Part shown: piece by piece, positions 10,174-22,400 of the stretch
How positions within the stretch are numbered: position 1 is the first letter of the stretch
How the letters are laid out: each line of letters starts with the position of its first letter
Assembly (NCBI GenBank): GCA_013396755.1
Contig: VWZF01007170.1
Span: 134,291-198,290, forward strand
Direction: 5' to 3'
DNA: 64,000 nt
From: Sclerurus mexicanus
Taxonomy: Eukaryota > Chordata > Aves > Passeriformes > Furnariidae
Program-made: the position numbers and the translations under genes
Notes under the pieces: generated by a model
Database searches by the model: none
Told to the model about the DNA's origin: nothing
Seen by the model: the letters and a program-made list of their open reading frames with translations, nothing else

Positions 10174-13100
10174 CAGGAATTCCAAGGAGCTGAAATGAAG
10201 GCCTTGCTTTAGATGATTGAATTCTGTTCTAGGAATAACCCAGCAGATTTCCCCCCATTTCTCTGCTGCTTTCCCAGGCGTTTTCAGTTTGTTAAATGTA
10301 AGGATAGAACAGATTTCAGGGGATGTTACATGCCAGACCATTTGAAAGCAGCTTCCAGGACCGGGTACAAACTGGGCTCTAGTGATGTATAATTCCTGCA
10401 GATGTAACATCTAAAACTGAATTTGACTCCAACGCTTTTACCTCATTTACAATGTTAAGGAAACAGAGTAGGTTATTTTTATTCCAGAACAAAACGAAAA
10501 TCCGCTGTCACTCCACTTAATTTAGACCCTGTCTGTCCAGGAAAGTGCTTTCACATGGCTGTTTGCCTTTAAGCACAGAAACAATCCTACAGGATTCAGA
10601 TATTACCTGGAATGTGTCTCAGAGCTCATCCTAAACGCTGTCTAGGTTCATGTGTCAGAAGGACAGAAGGACAAAATAACAAGCAAATCAAGATAAATCC
10701 CTAAATCATCACATTCTAAGAATGGAAATGAAGCAAATAAATCGATTTGTTGCCAAAAGTATGTATTCTTTTAAATAAAAAAGAAACCAAAAACAAAAAA
10801 CAACCAAGCCCAGAACATCCTCTTACAGAATATATCCAATCTTGAATATTTACTTTCCGTTTGTTTAATAACAGGAAAAGGCTTGTAGCTCTTTTGTTGA
10901 GTTTTACATGTCAGCATCTTAATATTCCGATGGTATTCTTAAAGCTTTTTTACCAGGAAGAAAACAGTGCCATGGCCTATACTAGGAAATGTTCTGTTTA
11001 TTTTAAATGCATTTATGAGCACACAAAGGCAAACAATTCCCTGTCATAAACCAAGGGAGCAACTCATAATGGCTTGGTGTCTCATTTGTACTTCTTTGTG
11101 TGGTTCCTTGGCTCATTTGTCCCTGCCCTTCCTGTGCTCTGTTCCTCACCTCTCTATATTTCTTTTGAACTCAGGTATAGGTTAAATCCCCTTTCTCATT
11201 GCCCCGTTACCTGCTGGGCTCTGCTTCTTTTGGTGTCTCAGCCATAGGGATGTTGTGCTAAAGGTTTATCAAGGATCTGTTTCTGGATCCAAATGACAAG
11301 GATTATCACCAGCACGGAAAAGTGAAGCCTCCAGCCGAAGGGCTGCCTTTTAAGTACATAATCCTCAGACTGGACTCTGAAAGAAAGAATGACAAACAGC
11401 TTTCAAAGATCATTAAGCTTCTTATAGAAATATTTTAACCTATTTTGGCCTTGCCTGTTCGATTGTGGCAAGTGCAGTAACTACAGTGAATTTTGGTCTA
11501 ATCATGTTAAAAAAGAGATAATTCTGTCGCTGTGGGATAGACCAAACTCTCCAAAGTAGGCTAGCTGGTCTCTTTACACAACTATAACGTGCTGTGGGCT
11601 TGTTTAAACAATGAGTAAGCTGCAGGCAGCCACTGGATTCCCTTGGATCATGACTGTGAGCACAGGAGTGTTTGAAATCCAGGCTCCAGATAAAAAAAAG
11701 TAAATAACTCATAAAAGGAAGGGCAAACAGTAGGGAAATCTTGTTTCCATCTGTCAGGCTGTGTAAGGCACAGTCAGACTGGCACGCAGGGTCAGCATTA
11801 TGAGGCTCTAGGTGGGGCTTGAGGACACCTGACATACCTGCAGTAGCTGGGGAGATGGGTGATGTCCACCTGGTTGTGCCTGAGCCACAGAGCAGATCTC
11901 CTGCCCAGGCACCGAGGTTTCAGAGCTACACTGGGTGCCCAGAGGCCCAGGCTCTGTCTTCACATCTGCCTCCTGATTATTGCCATGCAAATGAGATTCA
12001 GCACAAAGCTGGGACCATCAGCACTCCTTGGAGAATGCCTGGTGTCACTGCCGTGGAGGGAGGGGCAGCGCTGCTGGTGGGGGGCAGCTGACAGGGTTAT
12101 CCAGGACACGCTTTCATCACTCACCTGAGCGTGGGCTGCGATCGCTGCAAGGGGCAGCTCAGGCGTGGCATGGAAAATCGTGCTAATGTGGACATGCTAT
12201 GCCGGCTCAAGTTGTCTTTGTAGGAGGAAACCAAGTCTATAAAATGGAATTTAAGCATCATTTAATAGTGAGGGCTCTGTAAACAAGACACGCTTTGGAA
12301 ATCTGGATGCATAAAGGAAGGAGATGATCCAGAAAGACTTCCCACATGATGTTAAGAATTGAAAAAGATAAACACATTAACCCTGATCACGAGTGTGGTC
12401 ACTGAAAGAAATGTCTGTTATGTTAATAATATTACTATTAATACGTTACTATGAATGTATTAATAAGATCACATTAAAACACAAGCGAATTGAAGAGGCT
12501 GGCACAGAGCGAACTGGCTGGTCAGGACTTTGTGAGCAGGACAAGCGGCAGCTCCCCTCTGCTCCCCTGGGAAGGTGGCATTTGGTGCTGCACGTGACCT
12601 GGGAAGGGATGACCGACACAGACGCCGCTTGGCACGGCAGGCTTGGTCTTCATTGCTCAAACTGCAGGTTTGACACCTTGGATGAATAGCTGCTGGCTCT
12701 GTTGGATTAGGGGAAACACCCGTAACAGGGAGCCCCAGGTGAACACCCCTCTGAGGAGGCTCCCCTGGATGCTTCGGAAGTGCTCCAAGTCTGGAGCAAC
12801 GTGTGTGCCGTATTTGCATTTTGGCTGTGCTCCTGTGAAGCGCAAGTGGCTCTCAGGGGCTGGCTGCAGTTTTGGGGTCATATAAAGAGATTTCATCCCG
12901 TCTGACAGCCCAGAGCTGTGCAAGGGCACCTCAACTTCACAGCCTGTGTTACTGACGGCACAAAACATCGTTCCCTTTGGCCTTCAGGAATGAATTTCTG
13001 TGCTTCCTCCCAAAGAATGTTCCAGTTTAAACCACACGTGCTTTCCTTGCTCCTTTACCAGATCCTAGAGGTATTTTTTTTATACTTTTTTTCTGAAAAC

Positions 13101-14959
13101 TGCTTCTTTACCTTTCTTTTCACCTTGAAATACGTGTTTTCCAATTGGTTTTATTGACCACACAAGCGTTTTAGATACGTCTGCCTTTGCAAAAAAAGTT
13201 TTTCTAGAACTATTGAATTGTGGTATAAATAGCAATGTATTTCTGTCTCAATAACATAATTATTCTCACTCTTAATGTTCTTCATTCACTTAGCTTATAA
13301 TAGCCAGTGTCTTGCCTCAATATTGTCCAGGGCAGGGACTGTTTTTCAAATGCAGTTGTAGAGCAGGAGAGTAAAATCTTGTTCCTGCTCGAGTCCTTAA
13401 CACTGTTTTAATGCAAATATTGTGGCAGCGTGTGTAATTTTTTTAAGTCACCCAGTGGAAAGTCTCACAGGTCTCAAATTAGCTGAAGTTTTGTAAAGTT
13501 CATATTACTAATCTATGGAATTTATAGCAAAGGTGTTGAAATCACTTACGCTTTTGCTGACTCACGTCCCCCGGCACGGCTGGTGAGCTCAGCAATCCCT
13601 CACGAGGGTTCAGGGCACACAGTTGCATCTGCAGCATGAAGAACACCCTGAACTCTCAACTCTGGCCCATCCTAAAATTTCTGCCTAATATATCTTAGTG
13701 CCCTGCAAACCCCAAAGTCTGTTGGAAAGGCCATTTTCTTTTACAATGTGCTCTGACTCACATGCTAAGTTAGTGTGGTATTTACAAAATATCTGTACCA
13801 CTGTGAATTTATCTTGCCAACAGAAGTTAAATGGTTACATATTAAAAAGATTTTATAAGCACGATATGCCACAGTAAACATTAGTAAAAGTTGTTCTAAA
13901 ACTACTTCTGTCTTTTGTTGGGAAACAAATTATCGAGGCTTGAAGGGGAAGACTGCGTAGTAAAAGGAAGGAGAATTAAACACACTGAAGTTTTAAAGGA
14001 ACTATGGTTTGCTGATTAAGTGTTTTTTACAGAAATGCAGCTAATGTTTCCTTCTTTTACAATTCTTAAATCAGGCCCAAGTGCCAGTAAATGACTTTCT
14101 TTGCTGTGCGTGGAGGTTTATTTTTAGTCACAAGGACAGAATAGGCAGCAGACTGAAAGCGGAGCCGTCTGCACAGTGAATAAACCACCCCACGCTTGAA
14201 CTCCTGGTGTCAGCTCATTCATCTCGCTGTGGCTCAGCTCAGTTTCTCTCAGAAACCACTCTTCAGTACCCCTCTGACTGCCTGATGCCCGAGCCTGCTC
14301 CTGTCTTCTGCAACATCCCTCTCAAAGCTCCAGGATTTCACGAGGGTTGAACTTTGCAGCACTGTGAGACTCACAGTGGAGCTGGAATTTGGTCTTCTTG
14401 CCTTAACCTTGATGCCAATCTGAGAGCAGAACTGCTGGGTGTTGTTCCCTGGGGAAGTCTGGCGAGTGCTGGGCATGACCACCACGCTGCCCTTTCAGAC
14501 CCAAACCCCAGCCTTGCTGCGTGACAGATGAAACAGCTCAAAGCGAGTCTCTCACCAAACGTGTGACATCCCCGGGTGACAGCCTGGCAAGCAGGTGGCA
14601 AAAGACAGGATTAGATTTTTTCAATGCCTGCTGTGCTGTTTGTGCAGGTTTTCTCTAAATTGAGAGATCCAAGAGATCCAGCTTTCAGATGAATGATTTT
14701 CCTTTCCTCCTGAAGGCGTTTGAGCCCACCAGTGCTGTTTACCAAACCACAGTTTATGCTGAGCCACTGCTTTTGCCTCCTGTTCCCATCTTATTGAATC
14801 AACACACCAGCAGAGAAAGCAGTACTGGGATGGTCAGCCTGAAGTGTTTGTTGCCCCATTAAGGAACAGAACGTTCTCTCTCGTGTCATCTGGCTCTCGC
14901 AGTGTTGAGAGATGGCATCAGTTGATGCTCAAGCTCCCTGAGGTCCACATGTGAGCTCT

Positions 14960-15004
14960 GGTCAATATGCTGCTGGGTTTATGGTCAATATGCTGCTGGG
15001 TTTA
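14960..15004. repeat. 23-bp tandem duplication
   Basis: GGTCAATATGCTGCTGGG plus TTTA occurs at 14960-14981 and again at 14983-15004, separated by one T, with no differences. This is a simple recent slippage duplication. Confidence 0.95.
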
Positions 15005-18000
15005 GATTGAGCGAGGCGCTGGAAAAGGCCTGCACACGGTGCTGCTGCTGCTCCAGGGGAGCTGCACTGTGGGCACAGCTCCGAACCAGCTGGAAAATGG
15101 ATTTTTTTCACTCCTCGTAGTGGAGAGTCACCACGACTGCAGGCAGTGAACTGCTGATGCCAGTGCATCTCCTGGACCTGAGGACACAACTGTTTACTGA
15201 TGGTCAGTCCTTTACACCTACACCAAGTCACTGGGTGACAGGTGGGTCACCAAGGGCATTGTTTGCTGGTATGGGGCATGGCATGGATGAGTTTGGGGGC
15301 CTGGTCTGGCCTCTAGAGCTTTTTAATTCTGGACACATGCAAGGTAAACCTGGAAGACTCCTATCCTGTGTTGCAGAACCCAAGCTAAATTTGCCAGCCT
15401 TGTACTTGGCAAAAGAAATGTTTCTGCAATGTCTGTAGTCACTGGAACTTCTTATACACATAAATACATTGTCCTCAAACACCCAATAAAGTCATACCCA
15501 GGTTATTGTTTCTCACTACAGAAACCACACAAAGGAAATATCTACGGATTCTGGAAAAACCTTGGGACACGGGAGTGCTGGATACTGCCTATCTTAGCAG
15601 CAGTCGCCCAGTGGCAGCCTGATGGCACTGATGTGTCTGAAGGGAAAGTCTTCTGAGTGCAAACTCCGAACACAACTCCCTGCAAGACTGCAGCAGGATT
15701 GCATCAATTCCTGCACTGGGTGCCCCGTGCCCTGGGAGAACACTGTCTGCCTGAAAAATGACTCGTGGTTGGATTCCACTACTTGGAATAAATAAAACAG
15801 CCACTCCTATTATGCAAGGTCTGTCTACTTTCCTCACAGACTTTCCCAAAAATGCCACATTTCTGACACCTTTCCAGCAGGCTATTTAGAGGCACCCTGG
15901 TCTAGGCAGGCAGGATGTGAGACTACAAATATGAACACGGGGTTCTGTTCCGTGTTCTGACATGCACTTGACAAATAACACCTCAGTTACTCACTACCCC
16001 TATTTGCAAAAAGGAATGAAGCCACTTACACACCACTTGCTTTGATATTAATAGAGAATAGCACTGTTATTTAAGACCTATTATTTCTTATAGTTCTTTT
16101 TAAGAACCCTTTAACTATTTTACAAAAATTCATTTCAAAATTATTATGTATTCATAGCAATAGTAGCATCTATCTAAATGCAAATTCACTCCTTCATCCT
16201 ATTCAGTATCTATAATGCATATTTAAAATCTCCATAAACCTCCCTACTCCATGAGGAATATTCTGGTCTCATAGGTAAGCAGCAGGAGTTTGGAAAGGCT
16301 CTCTAATGCACACTCATGCTCTGTATGCAGGTTGCAGCAAATTGGAAAGAACCAGAAAATGTGGATTAAAGTGAAACTGCTCTTAAGGACAGGATTTAAC
16401 CTCTGCAACTCTGAACCAGCAGTAGTGGCAGAAGTGGAGATTCTGAGTGATAGAAAAGCCCACTCTGTAATATCTGATAAAATGGGAGTCTTGTCTTTGA
16501 TTGTGTAGGATCAGTCTGGAGGTCTAAGGACCATCATTTACTTCCATGGCTGAGAAATGATTCTATCAATTAAAACATGGCAGGTACTCACACAACAACA
16601 ATTCCTTGCTTCTGCCTTCTAGTGTTTCTGATTTTACACAGTCAAGTGACACTGAATCAGAACAGATCAAACAAACCCATGCTCTGTTAGTCAAAGTTTT
16701 CCCATGTAAGCCTGTGCATTCTTATGAATGGCAAATTTAAGTGTCCCCTAATGTGCCAAAAAACCTGTTAAGAATTGCTGAACTGTGTCAGACCCCAGGT
16801 GGTTCTAAACTGGCAGCAAGTACTCCAGAGTGACCTTTCCTGCTGCTTCCAAGGAAGATGGGGAAAACGAATGTCAAATATTGCACTTTTGCAAAAGCTT
16901 CTGTCCCTGCTGGAATGGGAACCACGGCAGGGAGGGAAAGTGTGAAAAGCTGAGCAAAAGAACTAAACTCTCTGGGTTTGAGCTCAGGCTCCAGAGGCAA
17001 TAGCCAGGTGAGGTTTCAGAGAATAAACCCTCCCCTTGCTGCCAGAGCCGTGGTTTTGTAGGAACAGTGGCTCCCCTTCCGCTTGTGTCACACAAGGCAA
17101 GATGGGTTTTGGACTGTGGCCTGAGACCCCAGTGCCAGCGCTGTGCTCCTCACACACGTGTGATCTGCTCAGAGGGGTGCAAAATAACCCCACACGTCAT
17201 GGCTGCTGGGAGGCTGGATGGAATTCGGGTTATTTCTACCTCTCACTTGTTAAAGGAGAGGTTTAGGGTTAGGAAGGACCTGGAGCCCATCACTGAATTT
17301 AGACTTCTGCACAGAGTATCCCTGTAGATAATCTCACCAGTGTTTCTTCCACATATCAGAATTTCAAGGCAAACTCAACTGTTTAGTCTCTGTCACATTG
17401 CTGCAAAGTTAAATAATGCCAAATGTACATAAATAACTTCAGTATATGTACTTTACTACTTACGATATAATAACAACACCCATTTGCACCACAGGATACC
17501 TAAATTCAGCTGATAACTGCAGTTTGACAAGCACAGTTCAGAGGTGGGACCTGGATCACATTTCGGGGGGCAGCACGTGTGCAGAATTAGATCCTAATTA
17601 TCAGTGAAGAAAGGAGGTAGTGGATACCAACTTATTTCATAAGGAAAACAGGAGTCTGCTGTATCTTATCATTGTACAGCCAAAACAAAAAGGAGGTGCC
17701 AAAGCAGGAGCTTCTGTCAGAGATACTGCCCTATCTGTGTGTGCCATTGAACGGAGGGGCCAATGCCAGCCAGGTCTGGCTGTGGGGAACAACATTCCCA
17801 GGACACAGAACTCTGGGGAAGCTCGCAGGGTTGGATTTTACTACGTGTTTTGGGGAGAAGGACTTCCAGGGGCAGCCAGTTTGTATTGGCAATAAAGCCA
17901 GTCCTCCAGGAGGAAGGGAAACATCACTGCATCAACTGCACTGGAAAATAAAAGCAGACACAGCAGAATGAACATTTTAAAACTGGCTAGGAATGATGTT

Positions 18001-19025
18001 AATATCATTCATTCTAGGAGGGGGGTTTTCAGACAAGTGGCCAGAACGTTCATTTTATTAGACTAGTGCTGCAATGTTTACAACCATGAAAAGAGGTGAT
18101 AAAAAGAACTTTCAGCCCACACAGAATAGTTTTCTACAGTAAAACTGCTGGTTCTCTTTAGGTCTGTAAAGATCATTAATATCAAGTATATCCTTAACCT
18201 AAACTTTCTGATGATCCTGAAGTAAATTTCTCCCTCCTGTTAAAATCAGGAAAATCACAGAGAACTTTGAAAGCAAGCCCTTCCTGAACCATCTCCTGAT
18301 CTGCCTTCAATGTTTTTAAGCTTCTTTCAAGACTAGAAAATCTGCCCCTGTGTATTTCTTTGATCTGAATTGCTGAACACAGAGAAAGAATGATCACCCT
18401 CAAAATAAATTCTAGGAGAGCTCCTTGTCATGAAGAGACAATGAACAACTCAGTGTTTCTCCAGCTGTGTAGAATTTGTTCCCTTCTCCCCCTAACACAG
18501 TGGGATGTCCCAGCTACACTTCCAGCCTTTGGTCTCCTTTACCTTTCCTGGCTCAGAAACATCCCTTTGCTCTTCACATGAAAGGAGAGAATATGAGAGA
18601 GAAAAGAGAACTGAGTAGAGGAAAAAAGGGGGAAAGAAGACACACAAGTGTCAGGAATTCCATGCAATTTCCTGAATACAGGACATACCCCTTACTCCTC
18701 TTCCAGGGTCTTCCCTAGTTGTGAGAAACTCTTCCATACAGGAGAAAGAGACATCTTAGGAAGATGAAGGTGACTTTAAGGTTTACCCTAAATACAAGGG
18801 TACATTTGCTTTCAAGATCCCAAGCAGTAGAACTCCATGGAAAAAAGATTTTATGATTTATGATTTTTCAGTTTTCTTTCTTTTTTAAAACAATTAAAGT
18901 TCTTTTTCTTAATTATGTTCCATTATTTCCAGTTGCATTTGCAAACACAGTACCTTGTACCCTTCCCCATGTGAGCACTCTCTAACCTCTTAACACGAGA
19001 TTCCTTCACTGTACTTCAATCTCAC

Positions 19026-19420
19026 AGGCTGGGAGAGCTGGGGGGGCTCACCTGGAGAAGAGAAGGCTCCAGGGACACCTGAGAGCCCCTTGCAGAGACT
19101 AAAGGGGCTCCAGGAGAGCTGGAGAGGGACTGGGAACAAGGGATGGAGGGACAGGACAAGGGGGGATGGCTTCCCAGTGCCAGAGGGCAGGGCTAGTTGA
19201 GGTATTGGGAAGGAATTCCTTCCCTGGGAGGGTGGGCAGGCCCTGGCACAGATTGCCCAGAGAAGCTGCCCCATCCCTGGAAGTGTCCAAGGCCAGGTTG
19301 GACGGGGCTTGGAGCAACCTGGGCTGGTGGAAGGTGTCCCTGCCCATGGCTGGGGGTGTCATGGGATAGGCTTTGAGGTCTCTTCCAACCCAAACCAGTC
19401 TGTGAGTCCATGATTCTCAT
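19026..19420 (+). mobile_element. CR1 LINE 3' end fragment
   Basis: Plus-strand fragment with the hallmarks of the avian CR1 3' end: CTGGAGAAGAGAAGGCTCCAG, TTGCCCAGAGAAGCTG, CCCATCCCTGGAAGTGTCC, AAGGCCAGGTTGGACGGG, GGAGCAACCTGGG and CTTCCAACCCAAACCA. It finishes close to an ATGATTCT-type terminal repeat. It is 5'-truncated, the usual CR1 state, and carries no intact reverse transcriptase. Confidence 0.93.
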
Positions 19421-22400
19421 CCCTTTGAAGACAAGGGAAGGCCACCTGGGACAAGTGCAGGACAAGCAGGTCTTTCCATTCTGGAGCTGCACCAAATCTC
19501 TGCTATTCACAAACCTCCTGAGACTTTGCCTGCTACTGAGATGAGTCTCTCAACTTTTGCTGTCTCTTTCAAACACAGCCCTATTGCAGCACTGCAAGGT
19601 CCTGTTGCATCAACATGGGCTTTCAAAACAGTAAAACCAAGTTGGCTCTTGATTATTTATTTATTTGGTGCTGGTGTTTCAGAGAGCAGCAGCATTCCTG
19701 ACAGCAAGAGGCTTCCAAGCATCTGTCCTTAGCTTTCCAGTGACCCTAGGGAAGCAACCCGTAATCCACATATTTTAATTGCCACAGGGGTTTTGTGGGC
19801 TGTGGAGGGGTGGGAATGTGGGCAAGAATATTTCTGGATCTATAATTAATCCTACTTGTTGTACGGGTGTGATTTATGTGACAGCCTCATCACTGTGGGG
19901 ATAAAGGGGTTGTTGTATAGAGTTGGGGAGGTCTGTAATTTGAAGGAAGAGAAATATAGAGCAATTTCTCTGTATTTAATAAACCAGGAATATTGGAAAG
20001 GCTCTCATAAAGTACACTATCATGCTGCCAAAACCGAGCCTTTAGTTTTCTACAGCCTGAGGGTTATTCCAAGAGTGTCCCTAGAGTTTTTGGCTCCCGA
20101 GATCAGGATTCACCAAGCATTTGAATGAAAGACTGCAGCAGAAGTCAAAGCTTGTAAAGTGAGGCTTCCAGGTCTTCTGACAATGGATGAAGCAGGAGCA
20201 GATGATGCCCTGCTCACTCTGCTCCTTCCCAGGACATCCTGCTGTCCACATTTGCTCCGAAAGATGCGCCAAAAGGAAGGAATGAACTGTTCTGCCACAA
20301 CTTCTTTTCCACTGTGGTTAAGCAGATAAAGTATAATCTGGTTGTTATTTTATGCACAGTCTCTTTTGAAACTTAGTCATCTTTTAAAACAGTATAGACA
20401 TTTAAAAATGTTCCTATGCAAACTCTTCTGTTTCCTCCAGGATGATTCTGCATTACCAAGGGCTGTATCCCATCCCGGCATAAATGAGGGCACTGACAAA
20501 AATGAGCACACCAGAAGCATTGTCTTGTCAGAGCTGTTTCTGCACATGCTGCCTGACACTCGTCGTGTGACCCAAGCCCAGAGTTCCTCACAAGTGTGTC
20601 ATCTGACAGTCGTATCCTTTTGCCTCCATCGCTTCCTCTTCCTCCACAGTGATGCTGAGCTGATGTCACGCTGAGTCACCCACGTGGTGACAAGACACAG
20701 CACATTGTTAGTCAAGAGGTTTCACTTACATAAGTGCTCGTAAAAGATTAATTTCGAGGTACAGTACTTGACACGGGCCAGTTGCAAAAGATAATGCCCT
20801 CCCCCGGTTAGTCAGAATGCAGCGATTTCTTTGCCTGTATTGTTTGGAAGAATAAGGTGACACATTCCCTGTATTTAAACTGCTGGGTAAAATGTAAAGA
20901 AAAGAGATTTGTCCTTTGTTCCCTCAGCCAGCATCCTGCCATCCCCACGGATTGCTGATTGCCTCCGAGTTCAGGCTCTCTTCAAGTTACTAATTTGGAT
21001 GCAAAGCTCTCCTTAACACAGTTGCATACAAATAGCTATCATTTGCTAAACCGAGAAATTATTCCATTTTTTCTCCTGTGAAAGCTGAAAAATTGCTCTG
21101 GAAATTCACTGGCCAATATATGATTATCTCCCATCAGCAGCAGCTCAGCTCTGGTGTTATCTGCAGCTTCTAGCGTGCAAAACTTCAGGGTTCGAATGAA
21201 GTGCTGGTGCAAATGTCTGGAGCTCCCAGGAGAGCCTGGGAAAGGCAGCACTGGCCGTGCTCCTCATGGGAAGGTTTCAGAAACAGCACCGTGTTAAACT
21301 GCAATAACTCCAGAACTTGCCCCTAATGTCGGCAAGTCGAGCTGGCACTCCTGGGCTTACACGTGGCTGCACACGACTGGTGAAATGTGTTGTGCTGGAC
21401 ACAAAGCAAGAGAGCTTCCACAGCAGCAGGACTGCTGACCCCTGCAAAGGCAGTGCAGTATGGGCAGAGCTGTAGGGATTGCACAGCACTTGACAGAAGA
21501 CAAGTTTGGTTTATTGCTGTTCGTGTTCCAAAGGATCCTGGCCATTAGTGAGCCTTGTGGTTGGTTGGCTCAGCACAGATGGGGAACGAATGGCTACAGA
21601 TTCTGAATTGACACGTGTCCTACAAGCGCCTTCCCAGGCTGGTGTCTGCACACAAGTGACTTCTCACAGAGGGACTGCCAGTCCTGCTGCTGCATCACAC
21701 TGTTCTGTGGGTAAATAGACTCCGTTCTCCAGAGATCTGATCTATCTTATATGTATAAACAGAGGAGCAAATAAATGGGTAAGGCAAAGCCTGAGTAGGG
21801 TTCTCTAAATCCGGCCATTCTTCTCAAAGCCTTAGAGGAATATGACAGAAGCAGCAGCTGATACAGCTGTTGATCCTACTGACTGCATTTCTTAGAGCTA
21901 CTACTTGGGAAAATAAAAAGTCCTATCAAATATCCCGAGCTACTGGGTGGTTGTGAGGCAGAGACAGGGTATTAAACCTGGAGTCTTAGATGTCTACAAT
22001 CCCTCTGTCAGAGATGTGGCTGCCGGTGCCAGAGAACTCTGCGTGTGTACTGGGGTGGTACATGTGGAGCCATTTCCAGGACTAGGCTGAAAATATTCCC
22101 CGTCACTTCGGAGAACATGCTGGTCAGTGCAGGCTCAGACATGGACCCAAAGCCAAATTCTTTAACATGAAGGACCCTGTCCTCTCCTACCTTGGAGCCC
22201 CAATGGCAGAAAAGATTCTCCCTCAGAGGGGGTGTGGATGGCACAACAGGTTTGAGTTGTCATCTTGTTGAATTAGGAAAAATAGCAAGTATTTTGTGAA
22301 GTAATTTATACTGGTATCATCTTCATGAACAGAACAGTAGCACAGAGCCAGAAATTCAATGGTACTCACTCTTCAGTATCTGGAAAGGCTTTTCCTGCTC

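Larger units (their letters stand above)
9072..19019. other. Intergenic spacer, left part
   Basis: About 10 kb without a recognisable gene. It contains the second 89-bp repeat copy, a 23-bp tandem duplication near 14.96 kb, and an imperfect palindrome at 17987-18017. Open frames here are short and lack splice-bounded, family-like segments. Confidence 0.7.

Noticed and set aside
17213..17300. Possible further CR1 fragment (AGGTTTAGGGTTAGGAAGGA)
   Set aside because: Similarity is limited to a short stretch and does not extend into the conserved CR1 3' blocks.
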